A stretch of DNA of 64,000 nucleotides from an uncultured bacterium (lineage in GTDB: Bacteria; Verrucomicrobiota; Lentisphaeria; Victivallales; UBA1829), in assembly GCA_902778895.1 (NCBI GenBank), contig CACYZF010000008.1:1-64000 (forward strand), read 5' to 3'. Below, piece by piece: positions 1 through 8,893 of this stretch. The position numbers were made by a program, and so were the translations under genes. The notes under the pieces are model-generated. The model was not told where the DNA came from, made no database searches, and saw only the letters and a list, made by a program, of their open reading frames with translations. Numbering within the stretch: position 1 is the stretch's first letter; each line of letters starts with the position of its first letter.

Positions 1-1
1 G

Positions 2-376
2 GAGAACGACATCCGCTCGCTCCCGAACTACCGCAAACTCGAGGTCAACCCCGCCAGCCAGTTCACCCCGATGCACCCGCTCCGCTACCTCGAATTCCCT
101 GTCTCGCGCGACAAGGCCATCTCCGGCTTCGTCTTCACTCCCGCCGCGGGCGCTCCGCTCGGCACGCCCGACCGCTGCACCGTCGAGATCCAGCAGGACG
201 GCAAGTGGATCAAGGCCGCCGACCGCGAGTTCTCCAACGTGAAGGCCAACCCCGTGCCGCAGCTGATCCCGCTCGACAACGTGAAGACCGACCGGATCCG
301 CATCCGCGCCGACCGGTTCCTTGATAATGCAGAAGAAATGGTCTTTGGCGAGATGGGCATCCTTCTTGCGGAATAA
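2..376 (+). CDS. C-terminal part of a probable carbohydrate-active enzyme (5' end outside window)
   Basis: An open frame runs from the left edge to a TAA at 374-376, so only the last 124 residues are present. The visible part is beta-rich (e.g. RYLEFPVSRDKAISGFVF, then DRIRIRADRF) and resembles the discoidin/F5-8 type C-like modules found at the ends of fucosidases and other glycosidases. That is a fold-level impression, since no catalytic residues are in view. A LacI-type regulator 186 bp downstream fits a sugar-use locus. The specific enzyme cannot be named from this fragment. Confidence 0.55.
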   Translation, partial: ENDIRSLPNYRKLEVNPASQFTPMHPLRYLEFPVSRDKAISGFVFTPAAGAPLGTPDRCTVEIQQDGKWIKAADREFSNVKANPVPQLIPLDNVKTDRIRIRADRFLDNAEEMVFGEMGILLAE

Positions 377-381
377 AACCC

Positions 382-428
382 GTGTCCGAGCAGAGCCGGA
401 CACTACTGCAGTGGAGGTCTTGTCCTCC
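382..428. repeat. Dispersed double-hairpin repeat, copy 1
   Basis: Two adjacent hairpins: GTGTCCG (382-388) pairs with CGGACAC (397-403), and GGAGG (413-417) pairs with CCTCC (424-428). A second copy lies at 30562-30607. The first stem differs between the copies by a compensated base pair (T-A here, C-G there), so pairing is conserved. Both copies start just after a stop codon. This copy is flanked by the 9-bp direct repeat GCGGAATAA (368-376 and 431-439), which could be a target duplication. Confidence 0.65.
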
Positions 429-511
429 TCGCGGAATAATCGGTATTATTCAAAAAAAGTTAGACATTTTCGGGTTTACTGCTTGATTTTTTTGAAAATC
501 ACGTTAAATTT

Positions 512-549
512 ATCGTTGTAACGCATAATTTCAACGACATTTCAACGAT
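512..549. promoter_or_regulatory. Putative operator/promoter region of the LacI-type gene
   Basis: ATCGTTG (512-518) is an inverted copy of CAACGAT, and TCAACGA at 531-537 and TTCAACGAT at 541-549 repeat in direct orientation, ending 13 bp before the regulator start. A weak promoter (TTGATT 483-488, TAAATT 505-510) lies just upstream. Autoregulation by the LacI-type protein is inferred from position and symmetry only. Confidence 0.4.
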
Positions 550-562
550 AAGGCATCCGATT

Positions 563-1687
563 ATGAAGAAACAGAAGACCACGCTCCGCGACATCGCAAA
601 AGCGGCGAACGTTTCCATGATGAGCGTATCGCGCGCGCTCCGCGGCGGCGTCGGCGTAAGCGGCGAACTCCGCACGCGCATCACGCGCCTAGCCGAAGAA
701 CTTGGCTATGTGCCGAACCGCCTCTCCTACGAACTCGGCCAGCAGAAGAATACCATGACGGTCGGCGTCGTGATCCCGCACTTCGGCAACTCGTTCTTCA
801 CCAGCATCCTCCAGCAGATCGAATCCACGCTCTTCACGCACGGATACCGCATCCTGCTCGCTTGCAGTTTCAATAACCCGATCAAGGAATTCCACGATAT
901 TTCGGCGTTGCTCGAACGCCAGGTGGACGGCATCATCTGGGCTCCGGTCGTGTACGACGAAGGCCGCCGCGCCGCCGAGCTCATCATGCGGCAGAACTGC
1001 CCGCTGGTCTTCATCGACCGCAAGATACCCGGCATCAACACGGACTCCGTGGTCGTCGACGACCGTCACGGCGCACTGTCCGCGATCCGTCACCTGACCA
1101 GCATGGGACTTCGCAAGATCGCTTACTTCGGCGCACGCCTGGAATCCTATGTGACGCAGGAACGGCGTTCCGGGTACCTGGCAGGTCTTCGCGAGGCCGG
1201 GATCGAGGTGCGCGGCGACTGGATGTTCCGCACTGGAAACGATCTGATCGCCGGTCAAAGCGCCGTCGCACAGCTGCTGGAGCAGAAGGAAAAAGTCGAG
1301 GCGATCTTCTGTTTCAACGACATGCTCGCGGTCGGCACCGAGCTGGAGCTCCTGAGCCGCGGCATCCGCATCCCGGAGGATATCATGCTCGTCGGATTCG
1401 GCGGCGTCTTCGAAAGCGGTATCGTGCGCGTGCCGATCACGAGCGTGCATCAGGATGAAAACGCGCTTGCGACCGCCGCAGCGGAACTGCTCCTCACGCG
1501 CATGAACAATCCGAACATGAAGCTTCCGTCCGTGGAACGCGTGATCCCGACCAGCCTCATCGTGCGCGAATCGACCCAGCGTCTCTCCCCTACGGTGAAC
1601 CCCTCCTCGAAGAGCATCACGGCCCCGGCATCGGCCCCCGCGGCGAAACCGAAAGCGAAAGCACCCGCGAAAAAGAAAGCGCGTTAA
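563..1687 (+). CDS. LacI-family transcriptional regulator
   Basis: A 374-residue DNA-binding regulator. An N-terminal LacI helix-turn-helix (residues 5-55, with LRDIAKAANVSMMSVSRAL) is followed by a periplasmic-binding-protein-like effector domain (VGVVIPHFGNSFFTSI, then FNDMLAVG and VGFGG near the end), as in sugar-responsive repressors. The family is normally about 340 residues. The extra length is a low-complexity tail of alanine, proline and lysine ending PAKKKAR, which resembles tails on two other proteins in this window. The effector is unknown; a carbohydrate is likely from the family and from the glycosidase-like neighbour. Confidence 0.92.
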   Translation: MKKQKTTLRDIAKAANVSMMSVSRALRGGVGVSGELRTRITRLAEELGYVPNRLSYELGQQKNTMTVGVVIPHFGNSFFTSILQQIESTLFTHGYRILLACSFNNPIKEFHDISALLERQVDGIIWAPVVYDEGRRAAELIMRQNCPLVFIDRKIPGINTDSVVVDDRHGALSAIRHLTSMGLRKIAYFGARLESYVTQERRSGYLAGLREAGIEVRGDWMFRTGNDLIAGQSAVAQLLEQKEKVEAIFCFNDMLAVGTELELLSRGIRIPEDIMLVGFGGVFESGIVRVPITSVHQDENALATAAAELLLTRMNNPNMKLPSVERVIPTSLIVRESTQRLSPTVNPSSKSITAPASAPAAKPKAKAPAKKKAR

Positions 1688-1710
1688 TCCGCCGGTCCCT
1701 TCCCTATCAG

Positions 1711-1740
1711 GAGAAAACGTTACCCGATACGTTTCTCCAT
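1711..1740. terminator. Possible bidirectional terminator hairpin
   Basis: GGAGAAAACG and CGTTTCTCC form a 9-bp stem with one bulged A between the converging LacI-type and GNAT genes. It overlaps the GNAT stop region and has no long T tract, so the call is tentative. Confidence 0.35.
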
Positions 1741-2220
1741 GACGTAATCGTCCATGAAGAAACCGCCGCCGATATCATTTTTCACGGATTCGACGGTCTC
1801 GAACCCGTTTTTGAGATAGACGGAGATCGCGCGTTCGTTGTGCTTGTTCACGTTCAGCCGGAGACGCCTGAACCCGGCTGCGCGGCATACCTCCGAGGCG
1901 TAGTCCAGCATCATCCGTCCGAATCCCCGCCCGTGGCATGAGGTCAGCAGATACACCTTGTGCAGTTTGGCCGTATCGCCGTGGTGCGGCGACCAGGAGA
2001 TGTAGCCGGACGGCACGCCGTCCACGACCAGCGCGGCGAAACGATATCCCTCGCGCAGTTCGCGTTCCATGACCTCCGGCGCGTACATCATGTTCATCAT
2101 GTACGGGATCTGTTCCGGGGGGAGGATCGGGGCGAACGTCTTCGGCCACACTTCATCTGCGATGTCGCGTACGATCCGGAGACTTTCCGGCGTATCAAGC
2201 GTTACAAACGACGTTTTCAT
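1720..2220 (-). CDS. GNAT-family N-acetyltransferase
   Basis: A 166-residue protein with the GNAT fold, which transfers an acetyl group from acetyl-CoA to an amine. Motif A is visible as VYLLTSCHGRGFGRMMLDYA, with the acetyl-CoA-binding RGFGRM loop, and the late motif NKHNERAISVYLKNGF is typical of the family. The start codon overlaps the recN stop in an ATGA arrangement, so the two genes are probably translationally coupled. The substrate cannot be predicted. Confidence 0.88.
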   Translation of the reverse strand: MKTSFVTLDTPESLRIVRDIADEVWPKTFAPILPPEQIPYMMNMMYAPEVMERELREGYRFAALVVDGVPSGYISWSPHHGDTAKLHKVYLLTSCHGRGFGRMMLDYASEVCRAAGFRRLRLNVNKHNERAISVYLKNGFETVESVKNDIGGGFFMDDYVMEKRIG

Positions 2221-3896
2221 TTCTTCTTACCCGTCTTTTTCACCTGTTTCAGCATATCTTCCGCGTGGGCGGACGCCGATTCGCCGCCGCCGAGCATGCG
2301 GGCGATCTCCTTCACGCGGGCGGCATCGTCGAGCTTGCGGATTCCGGACAGCGTGCGCCCGTCGGCGACATGTTTCGCCACGCGGAAATGCGTGGCCGCA
2401 CAGACCGCGACCTGCGCCAGGTGCGAGATGGAAATGATCTGTTTGTAACGTCCGAGCAGCGCGAGTTCCTCGCCGACCCGGCACGCCGTTTCGCCGCCGA
2501 TGTTCGCGTCGATCTCATCGAACACCAGGATCGGGATCTCGTCGACCGTGGCGAGCACGGTTTTTACGGCCAGCATCACACGCGCCACTTCGCCGCTGCT
2601 GGCGACGTCGCGGAGCGGGATCATCGGGACACCGGGGTTCGCGGAGAAAAGGAACGTGACGGCGTCGTTTCCGAGCGGACCTTCCTTCGCTTCGGAAAAC
2701 TCCAGCTGATAGGCCGCCTTCAGGAATCCGAGCTTGCGCGTCTCCTTCGAGAGAGCCTCTTCGAGTTTTCCGGCTGCGGCCCTGCGTTTTTCGCCGAGAC
2801 GGGCGGCGGCGGTCTGATATTTCTGATACGCCTCAGCTTCCTGTCTCTCGAATTCCTTGCGCCGGAGTTCGGCGTCGTCGAAAGCCGCGACGCGTTCCCG
2901 GACGCGTTCCAGATGCGCCAGCACGTCGTCGAGCGTCGGCCCGTAGCGGCGTTTCAAGGTCTGGAGCAATCTCATGCGTTCCTCCATCTCCTGAAACTCC
3001 TGTTCGTCGATCTCGACCTCGGACGCGAACGACGCGAGTTCGGAGGAAAGGTCGTCCACGGCTTCCTTCGCACTATCCAGCGAATTCAAAAACTCTTCGG
3101 CTTTCGTCGGTTCGATGCGTTCCAGTCCGCGCAGGATCCGCCGGCATTCGGCAAATCGCTGGGAGATGCTGTCTTCGCCGTCGGTCAGCCCGCCGCATAC
3201 CTGCGACGCGAGCTCGATCACGCTCCGCGAATTGGCTGCGAGATCATGACGGGCGGTCAGTTCGTCGTCCTCCCCGGCGTGGGCATCCGCGCGTTCGATC
3301 TCCTCGCAGTCGCGGCGGAGACGCGCGGCCTCTTCCGGCGACGGCAGGGACGCGGCGAACGCGTCCTTTTCACGGCGGACGGCGGCAAGGTCGTCCCAGC
3401 ACAGCCGGACGGCGTTCAGTTCCTTCTGAAGCCCGGCGAAACGGTCCAGCACGTCCAGCTGATTGGCGGGATCGAGGATCGCGGCGTTTTCGTTCGCGGC
3501 GTGAACATCGACCATTGCGGACGCGATCGCCCGGAGCACGTTCAGATTGACCGCCGATCCGTTCACGAAATTGCGCGACGAACTGTGCGTGATCACACGC
3601 CGGACCAGGATGCTGTCCGGTTCGTCCGCCGAGATCAGAGCGTTTTCTTCCAGGAATGCGCGGAGTTTCGGCAGAACGCCGGGCGCAAGCGTGAATCCGG
3701 CGGAGATTTCGCAATGATCCGCGCCGGTGCGGATGGCGGACTTGTCGGCACGGTTCCCGAGCAGAAGCCCGAGCGCGCCCATGATGACGGATTTTCCGGC
3801 GCCGGTTTCGCCGGTGATGACATTGAATGACGGGCCGAATTCGATTTCGGCCTCTTCCACGATGGCAAGATTCTGTACGGAAAGCCAGTTGAGCAT
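2217..3896 (-). CDS. recN: DNA repair ATPase RecN
   Basis: An SMC-like ATPase acting in double-strand break repair. From the start at 3896 (MLNWLSVQNLAIVEE) it is 559 residues, the usual RecN length; an upstream in-frame start would add an unlikely arginine-rich leader. The Walker A motif is ITGETGAGKS near residue 30. A long coiled-coil middle follows, and the C-terminal ATPase half has the ASSGEVARVMLA signature and the Walker B run ILVFDEIDANIGGETA. The stop overlaps the GNAT start. Confidence 0.95.
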   Translation of the reverse strand: MLNWLSVQNLAIVEEAEIEFGPSFNVITGETGAGKSVIMGALGLLLGNRADKSAIRTGADHCEISAGFTLAPGVLPKLRAFLEENALISADEPDSILVRRVITHSSSRNFVNGSAVNLNVLRAIASAMVDVHAANENAAILDPANQLDVLDRFAGLQKELNAVRLCWDDLAAVRREKDAFAASLPSPEEAARLRRDCEEIERADAHAGEDDELTARHDLAANSRSVIELASQVCGGLTDGEDSISQRFAECRRILRGLERIEPTKAEEFLNSLDSAKEAVDDLSSELASFASEVEIDEQEFQEMEERMRLLQTLKRRYGPTLDDVLAHLERVRERVAAFDDAELRRKEFERQEAEAYQKYQTAAARLGEKRRAAAGKLEEALSKETRKLGFLKAAYQLEFSEAKEGPLGNDAVTFLFSANPGVPMIPLRDVASSGEVARVMLAVKTVLATVDEIPILVFDEIDANIGGETACRVGEELALLGRYKQIISISHLAQVAVCAATHFRVAKHVADGRTLSGIRKLDDAARVKEIARMLGGGESASAHAEDMLKQVKKTGKKK

Positions 3897-4071
3897 GATA
3901 AGGATGTGTTCGATCCGGACGGGAGAAAGGAAATGGTTTCTGCGAGGCGGCAGGCTTCTCCGCCGGGGATCATCAGGGTGAGGTTTTGTTTTTTTCACAA
4001 AAAAGATACGTCTTTCCGGCACAAAAATCAATTCAAACAGCGAAAAAAATTGAAAAAAACACGTTCATCGC

Positions 4072-4100
4072 TTGAAAACGCCCCCGATTGACGCTAAATT
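4072..4100 (+). promoter_or_regulatory. Promoter of the nth-DUF374-cinA operon
   Basis: TTGAAA (4072-4077), a 17-bp spacer, then TAAATT (4095-4100), about 78 bp before the nth start and divergent from recN. Confidence 0.55.
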
Positions 4101-4177
4101 TCTTATTCGGTACTCCGACACACAAAACATTCGTCCGCACCCGCCCGCCTGCGCTGTGCGGTCTTTCCCGTATCACC

Positions 4178-4966
4178 ATGGAATCCGCACTGGCAAAACA
4201 AGTCTACGACAAACTGCTGTCCGTTTACGGCCCCCAGAAATGCTTTCTGGAGCATATGACGCCGTTTCAGCTCCTCGTCGCCACGATCCTTTCCGCCCAG
4301 TGCACGGACAAACGGGTGAACATGGTCACCCGCGATCTTTTCAAACGCTGGCCGGACGCCGAGTCGTTCGCGAACTGCGGCAGGGAAGAACTCGAACAGG
4401 CCATCTTCACCTGCGGATTCTACCGGGCGAAAGCCGACCATATCCTGAAAGCGGCAAAGGCCATCGTCGAACAGTTCCACGGCGAACTGCCCGGCACGAT
4501 GGAAGGACTTCTCAAACTCCCCGGCGTCGGCAGGAAAACGGCCAACGTGGTGCTCGGTGACGCGCTCGGTCAGCCCGGATTTCCTGTCGATACCCACGTG
4601 CGTCGCCTGTCTGCTTTGATCGGGCTGTCGGACTCGTCCGATCCCGAGGTCATCGAATCCGACATCTGCGCCGTAATGCCGCCGGAGACATGGGCGCAGT
4701 TCTCGCATCTCCTGATCGTCCACGGACGCACCCGTTGTCCGGCGAACCGTCCGGACTGCCCCGGCTGCGAACTTGCTAAGATTTGCCGTCATACGAAGGC
4801 CGGCAAATCCGCCGGAATGAAATCCTCCGCCGCGAAGAAGACGGTCAGGTCTTCGGCCAAAAAGGCTTCTTCAAAGTCCGCCGTAGGGAAAAACGTTGTA
4901 AAAAAAGCCGCCTCCCCTGCCCGATCCGCGAAGAAAACCTCCTCCAAATCCGGGACAGGATCATGA
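4178..4966 (+). CDS. nth: Endonuclease III, DNA glycosylase/AP lyase
   Basis: This base-excision repair enzyme removes oxidised pyrimidines and nicks abasic sites. It shows the helix-hairpin-helix LPGVGRKTA with its catalytic lysine, the catalytic aspartate in FPVDTHVRRL, and the C-terminal 4Fe-4S motif C-x6-C-x2-C-x5-C. The start at 4178 (MESALAKQ) matches the family; a longer in-frame extension from 4088 does not. After the cluster come about 50 extra residues rich in lysine, serine and alanine, absent from ordinary Nth and possibly DNA-binding. It overlaps the next gene by 4 bp. Confidence 0.94.
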   Translation: MESALAKQVYDKLLSVYGPQKCFLEHMTPFQLLVATILSAQCTDKRVNMVTRDLFKRWPDAESFANCGREELEQAIFTCGFYRAKADHILKAAKAIVEQFHGELPGTMEGLLKLPGVGRKTANVVLGDALGQPGFPVDTHVRRLSALIGLSDSSDPEVIESDICAVMPPETWAQFSHLLIVHGRTRCPANRPDCPGCELAKICRHTKAGKSAGMKSSAAKKTVRSSAKKASSKSAVGKNVVKKAASPARSAKKTSSKSGTGS

Positions 4967-5643
4967 TCAAGAAGTATTTCCGCGAGATCAAGAAATTCCC
5001 GGACTGGCTCTACTGGTTCCCTGCCAAGTTCATGCTGGGTTGGCGCAAACTGATGCCGGTCACGATCATCGACCCGAACGGTCTCCTCGAAGAATACCGT
5101 CATGCTCCGCAGCGCGTCTGCATCGTCAACATCTGGCACAACCGCCTCCTCATGCTCCCCCCGCTCTTCGAACTGCCCCTGCGCAAACGCACCGTAGCGG
5201 TCATCAGCGCTTCGCGGGACGGCCAGTACATCGCCGATTTCGCCGCGCAGTTCGGGGCCAAGAGCATCCGCGGCTCCAGCACGCGTCAGGGGGTGAAGGT
5301 CCTGCACGACGCCATCCGGACCATCAAAGGCGGCTGCATGGTCGTCTTCACGCCGGACGGGCCGCGCGGCCCCCGCTACCACATGAGCAAAGGCCCCATC
5401 CATATTGCATCCCAGCTCGGCATCCCTGTCGTCGCGCTCGGCATCAACTACTCGGCGTACTGGGCGGTGAAGAGCTGGGACGGATTCCGCATCCCGAAAC
5501 CGTGGGCGAAGCTCACGCTGATCATCGGAAAAGAACTCCATATCCCCGCGAACCTGACCGCCGACGAGCTTGAACACTGGCGTCAGGAAGCCGAGGACGA
5601 ACTGAACCGCGCTTCCCTCGTGGAACCCAAGGATTACTTATGA
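4963..5643 (+). CDS. DUF374 family protein, lysophospholipid acyltransferase-like
   Basis: A 226-residue protein. It has the acyltransferase-like IWHNRLLMLPP, the family-typical region around IRGSSTRQGVKVL, and the strongly conserved FTPDGPRGPRY. DUF374 proteins belong to the LPLAT acyltransferase superfamily and are thought to act on lipid or lipid A-like substrates at the inner membrane; the reaction is not established. The start at 4963 overlaps the nth stop (ATGA) and its own stop overlaps the cinA start in the same way, so the three genes form a tightly coupled operon. Confidence 0.85.
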   Translation: MIKKYFREIKKFPDWLYWFPAKFMLGWRKLMPVTIIDPNGLLEEYRHAPQRVCIVNIWHNRLLMLPPLFELPLRKRTVAVISASRDGQYIADFAAQFGAKSIRGSSTRQGVKVLHDAIRTIKGGCMVVFTPDGPRGPRYHMSKGPIHIASQLGIPVVALGINYSAYWAVKSWDGFRIPKPWAKLTLIIGKELHIPANLTADELEHWRQEAEDELNRASLVEPKDYL

Positions 5644-6902
5644 GCGAAAAGATCGCCGTCATCTGCATCGGCGACGAGCTGCTGAAGGGCGCCGTCGTCA
5701 ATACCAACCTCTCCTCCATCGGTGTCCGCCTGCTCGCGCTCGGCGTTGTCCCCGTCTCGTCCGTCGAGGTCCCCGACCGCCGCGAAGACATCCTCGCCGC
5801 GCTGGAGTTCTCCCTCGCTCGCGCCGACATCGTCATCACCAGCGGCGGGCTCGGCCCGACCGCCGACGACGTGACCAAGGAATACATCGCGGAACGCTGC
5901 GGCATGCGCCTGGAAGAGGACGGCGCCGCCGCGCTCAATATCATGAAACACTGGAAGATGCGCCATCCGAGCGAGGAGATCCCGCCGCGCGTGTTCAACC
6001 AGGCGCTCGTTCCGCACGGCGCGAAGATACTTCAGAATGACTGCGGCACGGCTCCCGGGCTGATCGTCCGCACGCCGGAAACCGACGAATATCCGAACCG
6101 TACAATCATCATGCTTCCGGGGCCGCCGAACGAACTCTGCCCCATGATGGACGCCTCCGTCGTGCCGTTCCTGAAAAAGACGCTCAAGCATTTCACGTTC
6201 ACGCGTGAATTCCACGTCGCCGGACTCGGCGAGAACATCGTCGAGGAGCGCATGCTCCCCGTCATCGCCCGGTTCCATTCCATGCTCTCGGTTGCTTACT
6301 GCGCCACGGCGCAGTTCGTCCGGCTTTTCCTGACCACGGAATCCCCCGAGGTCATGGAGTCCGCCATCCAGTCCGTGCAGGAACTGTTTGCCGTCGAACT
6401 GCTTTCCGACGATGCGGATTCGCTTTCGCACGAGATCCTGCATCTGCTCGGCGAACGCGACGAGACGCTTGCCCTGGCGGAATCCTGCACCGGCGGCCTG
6501 GCGGCGAAACTTCTGACCGACATCCCCGGCTCCTCGGCCGTTTTCGCGGGTGGCGTCGTGACCTACAGCGACGCCTCGAAAACGTCTCTCCTCGGCGTTC
6601 CGGCCGATGTCCTCCGCAAGCACGGCGCAGTCAGCAAGGAAACAGCCCGCGCCATGGTCGACGGACTCGCGAACGCGATCCCTTCGGACGCCGCGATCGC
6701 GCTCACCGGTATTGCAGGCCCCGGCGGCGCAACGGTCGGGAAGCCGGTCGGACTGGTCTATGCCGGCATCCGTTACCGCGATAAAACGGAGGTCTTCGAA
6801 CTGCGTCTCCGCCGCACCCGCGAACAGATCCGCGAACGTGCCGTGGCGGGTGCTTTTTTTCGTCTCCGCGCCATGATCCTTGCAGCCGAAAACGAAGCTT
6901 GA
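5640..6902 (+). CDS. cinA: CinA family protein (molybdopterin-binding-like domain plus NMN amidohydrolase domain)
   Basis: A 420-residue two-domain protein of full family length. The N-terminal domain starts AVICIGDELLKGAVVNTN and contains ITSGGLGPTADD, the MoaB/MogA-like COG1058 fold. The C-terminal PncC-type domain carries LAESCTGGLAAKLLTD and ALTGIAGPGGA, where the serine-containing ESCTGG loop is the amidase signature. PncC converts nicotinamide mononucleotide to nicotinate mononucleotide in pyridine nucleotide salvage. It is the last gene of the nth operon. Confidence 0.93.
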   Translation: MSEKIAVICIGDELLKGAVVNTNLSSIGVRLLALGVVPVSSVEVPDRREDILAALEFSLARADIVITSGGLGPTADDVTKEYIAERCGMRLEEDGAAALNIMKHWKMRHPSEEIPPRVFNQALVPHGAKILQNDCGTAPGLIVRTPETDEYPNRTIIMLPGPPNELCPMMDASVVPFLKKTLKHFTFTREFHVAGLGENIVEERMLPVIARFHSMLSVAYCATAQFVRLFLTTESPEVMESAIQSVQELFAVELLSDDADSLSHEILHLLGERDETLALAESCTGGLAAKLLTDIPGSSAVFAGGVVTYSDASKTSLLGVPADVLRKHGAVSKETARAMVDGLANAIPSDAAIALTGIAGPGGATVGKPVGLVYAGIRYRDKTEVFELRLRRTREQIRERAVAGAFFRLRAMILAAENEA

Positions 6903-7027
6903 TTCCGTTATTGTCCAGCTGTTTTTTGCGTGCTTCATGTCAGCAAAACCGGTTTTTGTGAACTTCTATTACACACGAAATACTCTATATTCTAATCTGT
7001 TTTTTCCAAAAATAATACGGTTTGGGC

Positions 7028-7056
7028 TTGACAACACGGAAATACAGGGCTATATT
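7028..7056 (+). promoter_or_regulatory. Strong promoter of the sugar ABC ATPase gene
   Basis: TTGACA (7028-7033), 17 bp, TATATT (7051-7056), about 50 bp before the start codon. This is close to the sigma-70 consensus. Confidence 0.75.
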
Positions 7057-7105
7057 ACTGGAAAATCCATAATTCTTAACTCAACATAACCTTTTCAGGT
7101 GAATC

Positions 7106-8209
7106 ATGGCTGAAGTCATTCTCACAAATGTCTGCAAGATCTACGAAGGCGGCGTCAAGGCCGTCAACAGCGTTTCCATCGACATCCACGACAAGGAGTT
7201 CATGGTCCTCGTCGGTCCCTCCGGATGCGGCAAATCCACGACTCTCCGCATGATCGCAGGCCTCGAAGAGATTTCCGACGGCGAGATCAAGATCGGCGAA
7301 CGCATCGTCAACGACGTCCCGCCCAAAGATCGCGACATCGCCATGGTGTTCCAGAACTACGCCCTCTATCCCCACATGACGGTTTACGAAAACCTCGCGT
7401 TCGGTCTCAAGCTCCGCAAGTTCTCGAAGGACGAGATCGACAAGCGCGTGAAAGAAGCCGCCGACATCCTCGGCATCGGCGAATACCTCGACCGCAAGCC
7501 GAAAGCGCTCTCCGGCGGCCAGCGCCAGCGCGTCGCAGTCGGCCGCGCCATCGTCCGCAAGCCCGCCGTGTTCCTCTTCGACGAACCGCTCTCCAACCTC
7601 GACGCCAAGATGCGTGTCCAGATGCGCGCTGAGATCAACAAGCTCCACACCCGCCTCGGCACCACCATGATCTATGTCACGCACGATCAGATCGAGGCCA
7701 TGACCATGGGCGACCGCATCTGCGTCATGAAGGACGGCGTCATCCAGCAGATCGACACCCCGCTGAACATCTACGACAAGCCTGCGAACACCTTCGTCGC
7801 CGGCTTCATCGGCACCCCGCCGATGAACATCTTCAAGGGCACGCTCGTCTCCGAGGACGGCAAGTTCGTCTTCAAGTCCGGCCCGATCTCCATCGCCCTG
7901 CCCGCCGACTGGAACATCGCCATCGAGTCCTATGTCGGCAAAGATATTCTCTTCGGCATCCGTCCCGAGGATATCGGCTCCGAACGCGCCACGTACGACG
8001 CGAATGCGCCGAGCCTCACCGCAAAGGTCGAAGTCCGCGAGCCCATGGGCGCAGAGATTTATCTCCACCTCGACACCGGCGTCGACGCTCCGTGCGTCGC
8101 ACGCGTCGAACCCCACCTCGACGCCAAGGTCGGCGAGACCATTACGCTCAAGCTCGCCATCGCGGCGGCGCACGTGTTCGATCCCGCGACCACGAACCGC
8201 ATCGTCTGA
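7106..8209 (+). CDS. ugpC: ABC transporter ATP-binding protein, MsmK/UgpC (CUT1) type
   Basis: A 367-residue ATPase that powers sugar or glycerol-phosphate importers. Walker A is GPSGCGKST, the signature is LSGGQRQR, Walker B is [12 protein letters not shown] and the switch histidine lies in [10 protein letters not shown]. The C-terminal third is the TOBE/regulatory domain of the MalK group. A ribosome site (CAGGTGA) precedes the start. No permease or binding-protein gene is adjacent, so it is probably a shared ATPase serving several sugar transporters, as MsmK does. A terminator follows. Confidence 0.93.
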   Translation: MAEVILTNVCKIYEGGVKAVNSVSIDIHDKEFMVLVGPSGCGKSTTLRMIAGLEEISDGEIKIGERIVNDVPPKDRDIAMVFQNYALYPHMTVYENLAFGLKLRKFSKDEIDKRVKEAADILGIGEYLDRKPKALSGGQRQRVAVGRAIVRKPAVFLFDEPLSNLDAKMRVQMRAEINKLHTRLGTTMIYVTHDQIEAMTMGDRICVMKDGVIQQIDTPLNIYDKPANTFVAGFIGTPPMNIFKGTLVSEDGKFVFKSGPISIALPADWNIAIESYVGKDILFGIRPEDIGSERATYDANAPSLTAKVEVREPMGAEIYLHLDTGVDAPCVARVEPHLDAKVGETITLKLAIAAAHVFDPATTNRIV

Positions 8210-8235
8210 TCCGGCTTCGTTATTTCCGCAAATCC

Positions 8236-8272
8236 AAGGGCAAGGCTTCCTTCAGGAGCCCTGCCCTTTTTT
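8236..8272 (+). terminator. Rho-independent terminator
   Basis: AAGGGCA (8236-8242) pairs with TGCCCTT (8262-8268), with an inner GGCT/AGCC stem, followed by a T run. It sits 26 bp after the ugpC-type stop. Confidence 0.85.
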
Positions 8273-8300
8273 CTCCCACAGAAGTTAAAAAGAAAATAAC

Positions 8301-8717
8301 ATGGACGACGCAACACTGAAAAAACTGAAGCCGTGCCTGTGGATCCTTGCCGCGCTTCTGCTGGGATTCATGGTCTTTTCCTGTACGCGTTCCGTCGTGA
8401 ATCTGGCGCGGCGCAACTGCCATTGGGGATGGTGGAGCTGGACGCCCTGTTTCTTCAATGTTTACCTGCTGATCGAGGTCATCCTTTCCAAAAACAAGAC
8501 CGCCCTGATCGCGGCATGCGCGCTCATTGCCGTTAATCTGCTGGCGGTCATTCTCTTCCTGTTCGGATATCAGGTCATTTTTCTTTGGCTCTATGCGCTT
8601 CTGATCCCGGTCGGAATGATCGTCCTGATGTACTGCGAAGACAACAGTTTCCTGAAGAAGCTGAACCTCGTTACGCTCGTGATGATCCTCGTCGGCGCTT
8701 TCAGCTCCCACCTCTGA
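8301..8717 (+). CDS. Small polytopic membrane protein of unknown function
   Basis: A 138-residue protein with four to five hydrophobic segments (around residues 10-30, 48-60, 65-90, 93-113 and 117-137), including ALIAACALIAVNLLAVILFL. I do not recognise a family. It stands alone between a terminator and the serC promoter. Codon use matches the host neighbours and the frame is uninterrupted, which supports a real gene. Confidence 0.65.
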   Translation: MDDATLKKLKPCLWILAALLLGFMVFSCTRSVVNLARRNCHWGWWSWTPCFFNVYLLIEVILSKNKTALIAACALIAVNLLAVILFLFGYQVIFLWLYALLIPVGMIVLMYCEDNSFLKKLNLVTLVMILVGAFSSHL

Positions 8718-8804
8718 CGCAATCTATCTGCCTTCACGATCATTCCTCCCCTGCTCTGGCGCCCTCTTTTTCGCGCTTTCTTGTGTCTTTTTGCCGTTTC
8801 TACC

Positions 8805-8833
8805 TTGAAGATAAACCGTTTGAGTAGTATATT
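8805..8833 (+). promoter_or_regulatory. Promoter of the serC operon
   Basis: TTGAAG (8805-8810), 17 bp, TATATT (8828-8833), about 60 bp before serC. Confidence 0.7.
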
Positions 8834-8893
8834 ATATCTTACCATTTTTGAAAACACATCAACCACCTCAACCTCTCATAGGAGCAGAGAACG

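Noticed and set aside
2265..3830. Long open frame opposite recN (and similar long frames opposite cinA, the alpha-2-macroglobulin gene, gyrA and the GH genes)
   Set aside because: These mirror the codon bias of the GC-rich gene on the other strand, have Arg/Asp/Val-rich sequences without motifs, and lack ribosome sites.
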